DNA of 19,124 nt from Bacillota bacterium (GTDB lineage Bacteria; Bacillota; DTU030): positions 1-19,124 of the forward strand of contig DUTA01000110.1 in the NCBI GenBank assembly GCA_012842325.1, in the 5' to 3' direction. How positions within the stretch are numbered: the stretch's first letter is position 1; each line of letters begins with the position of its first letter. The translations under genes and the position numbers were made by a program. Below are positions 14,484-19,124 of this stretch, in pieces. The notes beneath the pieces are model-generated. The model was given only the letters and a program-made list of their open reading frames with translations. It did no database searches and was not told the DNA's origin.

Positions 14484-14828
14484 ATGTCTATTATAAAGGC
14501 TATCGAGCAGGAGCAGATGCGCAAAGACCTGCCTGAGTTCAAACCCGGCGACACCCTGCGGGTCCACGTCCGGGTGCTGGAAGGCGGCCGGGAACGGATT
14601 CAGGTTTTTGAAGGTGTAGTCATTGCGAGAAAAGGTGGAGGCCTCCGGGAAACCTTTACGGTTCGGCGCGTTTCTTACGGAGTTGGGGTGGAACGCACTT
14701 TTCCCCTTCACTCTCCACGCATTGCCAAAATTGAAGTTGTCCGCCGCGGCCGGGTACGCCGGGCCAAGCTCTACTACCTGCGCAAACTGCGCGGAAAGGC
14801 TGCCCGCATTAAGGAACGGCACCGGTAA
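14484..14828 (+). CDS. rplS: 50S ribosomal protein L19
   Basis: A 114-residue large-subunit protein at the 30S-50S interface, of normal length. It starts MSIIKAIEQEQMRKDLPEFKPGD and contains the diagnostic RVSYGVGVERTFPLHSPRI and KLYYLRKLRGKAARIKE. I chose ATG 14484, with AAGGAGGGGA upstream. The open frame back to 14439 runs through the leader hairpin and is not conserved. Its own promoter, leader and terminator make it a separate transcription unit. Confidence 0.97.
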   Translation: MSIIKAIEQEQMRKDLPEFKPGDTLRVHVRVLEGGRERIQVFEGVVIARKGGGLRETFTVRRVSYGVGVERTFPLHSPRIAKIEVVRRGRVRRAKLYYLRKLRGKAARIKERHR

Positions 14829-14837
14829 AGTAGCATT

Positions 14838-14866
14838 GGGGACTGTTATGCAGTCCCTTATTTAGT
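14838..14866 (+). terminator. Intrinsic terminator after rplS
   Basis: A 7-bp stem GGGACTG / CAGTCCC (14839-14845 with 14851-14857), extended by one G-T pair, encloses loop TTATG and is followed by TTATTTAGTTATT. It begins 10 bp after the rplS stop codon. Confidence 0.75.
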
Positions 14867-14898
14867 TATTGTTAGGTGGGGAAGTGAGGAGGGAGGAC

Positions 14899-15453
14899 AT
14901 GGCTCAGGAAAAGGGGATTGTCCGGGAATACCTGGAGTGTATTGCCATAGCCCTGGTGCTCGCCTTCTTTATTATTACCTTTGTGGTCCAGTCCTTTGTG
15001 GTGGACGGGTCTTCCATGGAGCCCACCCTCCACCACGGACAGCGGCTGCTGGTCAACAAGTTCATTTATTATTTCACCCACCCCCAGCGGGGCGATATAA
15101 TTGTCTTTAAATATCCTGCCAATCCCCGGGAAGACTTTATCAAAAGGGTAATCGGGGTGGGCGGCGATCATGTTCAAATAAAGGACGGCAAGGTTTTTGT
15201 CAACGGCCATCCCCTGGAAGAGCCCTATCTGGCGGAACCAACATACGGCAATTTCGAAGGAACGGTGCCCCCCGACAGCTTCTTCGTATTGGGGGATAAC
15301 AGGAACAACAGCCGGGACAGCCGTTATCCCGATGTGGGCATGCTGAAGCGGGAAGATATAATAGGAAAGGCGGCCTTTATCTACTGGCCGCCGGGAGATA
15401 TGGGCTTGATCAATTCCAAAAGGGAAATTTATTCCCTTGGTGAAAGCGGGTGA
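14899..15453 (+). CDS. lepB: Type I signal peptidase
   Basis: A 184-residue membrane-anchored serine protease that removes signal peptides from exported proteins. One transmembrane segment (about residues 14-35, IAIALVLAFFIITFVVQSFV) precedes the catalytic Ser39 in GSSMEPTL. The general base Lys82 is in DFIKRVIG, and the box GDNRNNSRDSR follows. The size and single TM match Bacillus Sip-type enzymes. ATG 14899 has AGGAGGG 6 bases upstream; a TTG at 14869 is in frame but unconserved. It lies between rplS and rbgA, so protein export again neighbours the SRP genes. Confidence 0.95.
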   Translation: MAQEKGIVREYLECIAIALVLAFFIITFVVQSFVVDGSSMEPTLHHGQRLLVNKFIYYFTHPQRGDIIVFKYPANPREDFIKRVIGVGGDHVQIKDGKVFVNGHPLEEPYLAEPTYGNFEGTVPPDSFFVLGDNRNNSRDSRYPDVGMLKREDIIGKAAFIYWPPGDMGLINSKREIYSLGESG

Positions 15454-15459
15454 GAGGGT

Positions 15460-16314
15460 GTGCCGTGGTATCCAGGTCATATGGCCAGGGCCAGGGCACT
15501 GGTCCGGGAAAATGTCAAGCTGGTTGACCTGATCCTGGAGGTGGTCGATGCCAGGATCCCTTTGAGCAGCAGCAATCCTGAACTGGAAAAAATAAGGGGC
15601 AGCAGACCCTCCCTGCTGGTGTTAAACAAGGCGGACCTGGCCGATCCGGCGGCCACCGCCAGCTGGCAGGAGTGGTTTCGCGCCCAGGGTCGAGAAGCTG
15701 TGCCGGCCGACAGCCTGACGGGGCAGGGGGTGCGGGAAATTATTAAAGCATCCCGGCGCCTGGTAAGGCCCCTGGTGGAGAAACTGCGGGCCCGGGGCAG
15801 GCGCAGCCGTGCCGTCCGCCTGATGATCGTGGGCATTCCCAATGTGGGAAAGTCCTCCCTGCTCAATCGCCTGGCGGGGCGGAAACGGGCCGCCACCGGC
15901 GCCAAACCCGGTATTACCCGGGGCAAACAGTGGGTCAAGGTGGAAGGGGAGCTGGAACTCCTGGATCTGCCCGGCATCCTGTGGCCCCGGGTGGAGGATG
16001 AAGACATCGGCCGGAAACTGGCGGCCACCGGCGCCCTTCCCCTGGAGAATATCCCGGTGGAAGAGGTGGCCCTGTGGTTGGGCGCTTTCTTGCTGGATAA
16101 GGCCCCGGCACAGCTCCAGAGCCGTTACGACCTGCCTGCAGGGGTAAAGGAACCCGAGGAGCTCTTGGAGCATATCGCCAGGAGGCGGGGCCTGCTCCTG
16201 CCGGGCGGGGTGGCGGACCGGGACAGGACGGCCAGGCTCCTCTTGCAGGAGTTTCAGCGGGGGCAGCTGGGCCGTATCACCCTGGAGCTGCCGCCCGGGG
16301 AGGGATACCAGTGA
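15460..16314 (+). CDS. rbgA: Ribosome biogenesis GTPase RbgA (YlqF)
   Basis: A 284-residue circularly permuted GTPase needed for late 50S assembly in Bacillus. The N-terminus WYPGHMARA is diagnostic. GTPase motifs run in permuted order: G4 NKAD (56-59), then G1 GIPNVGKSS (125-133), then G3 DLPG (169-172). The C-terminal ANTAR-like RNA-binding region is consistent with the family. GTG 15460 is chosen because PWYPGHM follows directly and GTGAGAGG precedes it, 6 bp after lepB. Its end overlaps rnhB by 4 bases. Confidence 0.94.
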   Translation: MPWYPGHMARARALVRENVKLVDLILEVVDARIPLSSSNPELEKIRGSRPSLLVLNKADLADPAATASWQEWFRAQGREAVPADSLTGQGVREIIKASRRLVRPLVEKLRARGRRSRAVRLMIVGIPNVGKSSLLNRLAGRKRAATGAKPGITRGKQWVKVEGELELLDLPGILWPRVEDEDIGRKLAATGALPLENIPVEEVALWLGAFLLDKAPAQLQSRYDLPAGVKEPEELLEHIARRRGLLLPGGVADRDRTARLLLQEFQRGQLGRITLELPPGEGYQ

Positions 16315-17132
16315 AAATCGACCGGATGACAGTCGGGGAGCTGGAGGACTGGCTCCGGGGATTGAACTGGCAGCAGGTGGAGGAAATCCTGCCGCAACTG
16401 CAGAAAGATCCCCGCCGGGGAGTACATAATTTGGCATGGCACTGGCAGAGAAAGATTGAAGAAAAGAGGCAAGGGATGCTCCGGTGGCAGGAGCTGTGCC
16501 GGCGGGAAGGGGAACTCAGGGAAAAGGGGTACCGCTATGTGGCCGGTATCGATGAGGCGGGCCGGGGTCCCCTGGCGGGACCGGTGGCGGCAGCAGCCGT
16601 TATTCTGCCGCCGGATACGCACCTCTGGGGCCTGGATGATTCCAAAAAGCTGACCCCCCGGCAGCGGCGGGAGTTATACCGGGAGATTACCGCCAAAGCC
16701 CTGGCCTGGTCTGTCGGGGCGAGCAGCCCCCAAGACATAGATGCCACCGATATTTTGCAGGCAACCCGCAAAGCCATGGCAGAGGCCCTGGCCAGGCTGC
16801 CCCTTCCCCCCGATTATCTTCTTATAGACGCCCTCCAGCTTCCCGGCGTGGCCCTGCCCCAGGAAGGGATTGTCGGCGGTGACGGCAAATGTGCCTGCAT
16901 TGCCGCCGCTTCGGTGATAGCCAAGGTAACCAGGGACAGCTGGATGGAGGAGTGGGATCGCCGCTATCCCGGCTACGGCTTTGCCCGGCACAAGGGGTAT
17001 CCCACCCCCGAGCACCTGGAGGCCCTGGCAAAGCTGGGCCCCTGCCCCCTGCACCGGCGCAGCTTCCAGCCCCTGGCTACCCTTTTCCCGGACAGAAATA
17101 TTGCAGGCGGGGAAGTGGGAGAGGATGGATAA
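16311..17132 (+). CDS. rnhB: Ribonuclease HII
   Basis: A 273-residue enzyme that nicks RNA in RNA-DNA hybrids, including single ribonucleotides in DNA. An N-terminal helical extension of about 70 residues, common in Firmicutes, precedes the catalytic domain. The DEDD site is complete: Asp81-Glu82 in GIDEAGRGPLAGPV, Asp173 in LIDALQL and Asp191 in GGDGK. DDSKKLTPRQR, ASVIAKVTRD and RHKGYPTPEH are also typical. The GTG start is in a 4-base overlap (GTGA) with the rbgA stop, with GGGGAGGG upstream. The end overlaps yraN by 8 bases. Confidence 0.95.
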   Translation: MKIDRMTVGELEDWLRGLNWQQVEEILPQLQKDPRRGVHNLAWHWQRKIEEKRQGMLRWQELCRREGELREKGYRYVAGIDEAGRGPLAGPVAAAAVILPPDTHLWGLDDSKKLTPRQRRELYREITAKALAWSVGASSPQDIDATDILQATRKAMAEALARLPLPPDYLLIDALQLPGVALPQEGIVGGDGKCACIAAASVIAKVTRDSWMEEWDRRYPGYGFARHKGYPTPEHLEALAKLGPCPLHRRSFQPLATLFPDRNIAGGEVGEDG

Positions 17133-17493
17133 AAAAGAAATCGGGCGCCTGGGGGAGGAAATTGCCCTGTTTCATTTGCGGCGCCGGGGCTATCGCATTT
17201 TGGAGCGAAACTTTCGCTGCCGGCTGGGGGAAATTGATCTCGTCGCTCGGGAAAAGGGGGAACTGGTCTTTATCGAGGTTAAGACCCGGACCTCCACCCA
17301 CTTTGGTCTGCCCCAGGAAGCCGTGAACTGGCACAAGCAGCGCCGCCTGTCCCGCCTGGCGCAATTTTATCTTGCCAGCCGGGGTTTAACGGAGATGAAC
17401 TGCCGCTTCGATGTGGTGGCCGTCCTTCTTACCGATGGTGGGAAGCCCCAAGTTGAGATTATTAAAGATGCATTTCCCCTCCTGGGAGGTTGA
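17125..17493 (+). CDS. UPF0102 endonuclease-like protein YraN
   Basis: A 122-residue protein of the YraN/UPF0102 family, which has a Holliday-junction-resolvase-like nuclease fold but no settled function. It shows IGRLGEEIALFHLRRRGYRILERNFRC. The putative metal-binding residues are Asp38 in GEIDLVA and Glu51/Lys53 in FIEVKTR, an intact D-ExK pattern. ATG 17125 lies within the rnhB end, and homology begins right there. The rnhB-yraN neighbourhood is common in bacteria, and comM often lies close by, as here. Confidence 0.92.
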   Translation: MDKKEIGRLGEEIALFHLRRRGYRILERNFRCRLGEIDLVAREKGELVFIEVKTRTSTHFGLPQEAVNWHKQRRLSRLAQFYLASRGLTEMNCRFDVVAVLLTDGGKPQVEIIKDAFPLLGG

Positions 17494-17498
17494 GCTTT

Positions 17499-17957
17499 AT
17501 GCAGATAGTATTGCATGAACCGGAGATCCCACCCAATACCGGTAATGTGGCCCGGACCTGCGCCGTGACGGGAACCCCCCTCCACCTGGTAGGTCCCCTG
17601 GGTTTTTCCATCTCGGACCGGCACCTGAAGCGGGCCGGTCTCGATTACTGGCAGTACCTCAATGTCAGCTACTGGGAAAGCTTCGAAGAGCTCCGGCAGG
17701 CTTTTCCGGAAAACAGGTTTTTTCTCTTCACCACCAAGGGGAAGAAGCGCTATGATTCGATTTCTTACCGGGAAGATGATTTTTTAGTTTTCGGCAGTGA
17801 AACCCGGGGCCTCCCCGATAGAATCCTGGCTGCCTATCCCGAGTACTGCCTCCGGATCCCCATGCTGCCGGGACGCCGCTCCCTCAACCTCTCCAACTCC
17901 GTGGCCCTGGTCTTGTACGAGGCCCTGCGCCAGCTGGGGTTTCCGGGCTTGGTCTAA
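17499..17957 (+). CDS. trmL: tRNA (cytidine/uridine-2'-O-)-methyltransferase, TrmL/CspR type
   Basis: A 152-residue minimal SPOUT methyltransferase. The family methylates the ribose of the wobble nucleotide 34 in certain leucine tRNAs. Motif 1 is EIPPNTGNVARTC (9-21), motif 2 is LVFGSETRGLP, and motif 3 is IPMLPGRRSLNLSNSVALVLYEALRQ. ATG 17499 has GGAGG at a 9-base spacing; the TTG at 17490 is inside the yraN end. It is the last gene of the lepB group and is followed by more than 400 bp without a gene. Confidence 0.93.
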   Translation: MQIVLHEPEIPPNTGNVARTCAVTGTPLHLVGPLGFSISDRHLKRAGLDYWQYLNVSYWESFEELRQAFPENRFFLFTTKGKKRYDSISYREDDFLVFGSETRGLPDRILAAYPEYCLRIPMLPGRRSLNLSNSVALVLYEALRQLGFPGLV

Positions 17958-18192
17958 GGCAGGATTCCAAAGTGTTTCTTGTATCATTAATCGGCGGCTT
18001 AGACAGGACACAAAGGGGAGGGGGGATACTCTTTGGAAAAAGCCCCGGGGCTTTGCCGAGGAAGGTCTGCAAAGAATGGCAGTAATTCTGATGGAAGTTG
18101 AATGGACGACGGGGAAACAAAATTGGGTATAGTGAATTTTTTTGGGTGGAGAAATAGAGAAAAGCGGCTACATATATAAGCAAGACGTAACG
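17958..18192 (+). other. Gene-free region downstream of trmL with a 16-bp palindrome
   Basis: I recognise no gene here. The stretch holds a perfect palindrome AAAGCCCCGGGGCTTT (18039-18054), whose right end overlaps a second inverted repeat CTTTGC / GCAAAG (18051-18056 with 18069-18074). The two pairings exclude each other. An 18-codon open frame at 18076-18132 has no convincing homology or ribosome site. Bases 18133-18192 are AT-richer and featureless by eye. Confidence 0.5.
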
Positions 18193-18216
18193 CCCCCGAA
18201 CCAGCGGGGGGTTTTA
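18193..18216 (+). terminator. Intrinsic terminator upstream of comM
   Basis: A CCCCCG / CGGGGG stem (18193-18198 with 18205-18210), loop AACCAG, is followed by GTTTTAATT. It most likely ends transcripts from trmL or any leader RNA, insulating comM. Confidence 0.75.
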
Positions 18217-18302
18217 ATTATGCGGAAGCAGTCCTGGGCTTATTTTCGCCCTCCAATAGGTTAGATGTCAGACCTGTAGTACTATAACAATGGCGAAGGT
18301 TG

Positions 18303-18330
18303 GCAGGATTTGTCCCGGCAGCAGACGAAT
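18303..18330 (+). promoter_or_regulatory. Sigma-H-type promoter of comM
   Basis: GCAGGATTT (18303-18311), a 12-base spacer and GACGAAT (18324-18330) match every defined position of the SigH consensus RnAGGAwWW-N11/12-RnnGAAT. The match lies about 40 bp upstream of the comM start and after the terminator. It is the second such match in the window. A weaker sigma-A-like TATAAC lies at 18283-18288 without a good -35. Confidence 0.65.
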
Positions 18331-18369
18331 ATTTGTTTTTAAAATACCTTTTCAAAGGAGCTGGCGGAA

Positions 18370-19029
18370 TTGTCCTTTGCTAAGGTATACAGCGCAGCCG
18401 TTCTGGGTATGGACGCCTATAAAGTTGAGGTAGAGGTTGACACTGCCCGGGGTCTTCCCTCCTTCGACCTTATCGGCCTCCCGGACACTGCCCTGCGGGA
18501 AGCAAAGGAGCGGGTGAGGGCGGCTTTGAAAAATTCGGGGTACCAGGTGCCTACCCGCCGCATTACCGTCAATTTGGCCCCGGCGGACCGGAAAAAGGAA
18601 GGTTCAGCCTTCGACCTGCCCATTGCCGTGGGCATTCTTATGGCTTCGGAACAGATAGGGTCCCAGGATCTTGCCGATACCCTTATTCTGGGAGAACTGT
18701 CCCTGGACGGCTCCCTGCGGCCCATAGCCGGTGTCCTGCCCATGGTTATGGACTGGGAGAAGCAGGGAGGGAGACGGGTTTTCCTCCCGGCGGAAAATGC
18801 CGAGGAGGCCGCCCTGGTCAATGGGCTGGAGATTTATCCCTTTCATACTTTGCGGGAGGTAATAGACTTCCTGGAGGGAGAAGGGAAAACTGAGCCCTAC
18901 ACCAGAAATTCTCCCCTGTCCCTTTCCCCACCCAATTTCCCCATCGATTATGCCGATGTGAAGGGGCAGGAAAACGCCAAGCGGGCCCTGGAGATTGCCG
19001 CGGCGGGGGGCCACAATGTGCTAATGTTA
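18370..19029 (+). CDS. comM: ComM/YifB-family Mg-chelatase-like AAA ATPase, N-terminal 220 residues only (interrupted)
   Basis: The N-terminal Lon-type domain is complete: VYSAAVLGMDAYKVEVEVD, GLPSFDLIGLPDTALREAKERV, RRITVNLAPADRKKEGSAFDLPIA, then the start of the AAA module, DYADVKGQENAKRALEIAAAGGHNVLM. ComM is a hexameric helicase that promotes branch migration during natural transformation; complete proteins are about 500 residues. Here the frame meets TAA at 19030-19032, exactly where Walker A (GPPGSGKT) should follow, and no other frame continues it. So this is an interrupted gene or a junction at a contig edge, not a simple frameshift. TTG 18370 is chosen: AAGGAG lies 9 bases upstream and homology starts at once. 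Confidence 0.9.
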
Positions 19030-19124
19030 TAAACGGTTTTATGCTATTCGCTCAGTTCTGCATGGTTCTTTAGGTATAGCACCCGGAGGTCTCGGCTTCC
19101 CCGAAACTTAATTCGCACCTTGTC
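19025..19124. mobile_element. Probable edge of a mobile element inserted in comM
   Basis: ComM homology stops between about 19024 and 19030, and the remaining roughly 95 bases match no ComM frame. They look less GC-rich than the flanking gene. The foreign part may begin TGTTATAAACGG; a TGT end is seen in Tn7-like and some other transposons, but is too short to be diagnostic. A minus-strand open frame ends about 20 bases inside the junction, as transposase genes often do. Mobile elements are known to use comM as a target (AbaR islands in Acinetobacter). A misassembled contig end is the alternative. Confidence 0.4.
19044..19124 (-). CDS. C-terminal fragment of an unidentified protein, possibly a transposase
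   Basis: Reading the minus strand from the window edge, 26 sense codons end in TAG (19046-19044). The peptide includes IKFRGSRDLRVLYLKN, a basic, protein-like composition with mixed codons. I cannot assign a family. It is the only minus-strand frame in the window that I would consider genuine, because it lies in the sequence foreign to comM and ends just inside the junction. The rest of the gene would lie beyond base 19124. Confidence 0.35.
   Translation of the reverse strand, partial: DKVRIKFRGSRDLRVLYLKNHAELSE

Noticed and set aside
18076..18132. 18-residue open frame downstream of trmL
   Set aside because: It has no clear Shine-Dalgarno, no recognised family and no supporting context. 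It is most likely chance.
19021..19124. Simple frameshift at the end of comM
   Set aside because: I read all three + strand frames after 19029 and none contains GPPGSGKT or later ComM motifs, so the sequence itself changes rather than the frame.

Overview
The window is a GC-rich, densely packed chromosomal segment. Every recognisable gene is on the + strand except a 27-codon fragment at the far right edge. The gene order (fatty-acid synthesis genes, rnc, smc, ftsY, ylxM, ffh, rpsP, khpA, rimM, trmD, rplS, rbgA, rnhB) is the conserved Firmicutes 'rnc-smc-ftsY-ffh' chromosome block. SpoVS, two promoters that fit the sigma-H consensus, FabK instead of FabI, RbgA and YlxM all point to an endospore-forming Firmicute. 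The GC-rich codon use resembles the Moorella/Desulfotomaculum type of Clostridia. That placement is inference from gene content, not a database match.

Layout. (1) 1-4761: type II fatty-acid synthesis, with the 3' end of fabH, then fabK, fabD, fabG, acpP and fabF, and a weak terminator after acpP. (2) 4772-5470: rnc. (3) 5471-6010: a spoVS island with its own sigma-H-type promoter and a strong terminator, set between rnc and smc. (4) 6060-10628: smc and ftsY, preceded by an extended -10 promoter. (5) 10625-14308: a near-consensus sigma-A promoter overlapping the ftsY stop codon, then ylxM, ffh, rpsP, khpA, rimM and trmD. (6) 14323-14866: rplS as its own unit, with promoter, structured leader and terminator. 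(7) 14899-17957: lepB, rbgA, rnhB, yraN and trmL, with short gaps or overlaps. (8) 17958-18369: the longest gene-free stretch, holding a palindrome, a terminator and a second sigma-H-type promoter. (9) 18370-19029: the N-terminal 220 residues of comM/yifB, cut off exactly before the Walker A motif. (10) about 19025-19124: sequence foreign to comM, with a minus-strand open frame ending just inside the junction, probably the edge of a mobile element.

Functionally the block links membrane-lipid synthesis (Fab proteins), membrane protein targeting and export (Ffh, FtsY, YlxM, LepB), chromosome organisation (SMC), and RNA or ribosome maturation (RNase III, RimM, TrmD, TrmL, S16, L19, RbgA, KhpA). 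Catalytic residues are intact in all complete enzymes. Most of the window is ordinary housekeeping. The parts worth a second look are the two sigma-H-type promoters (spoVS and comM), the promoter hidden at the ftsY stop codon, and the comM interruption. I found no CRISPR array, tRNA, rRNA or convincing new multi-gene system.
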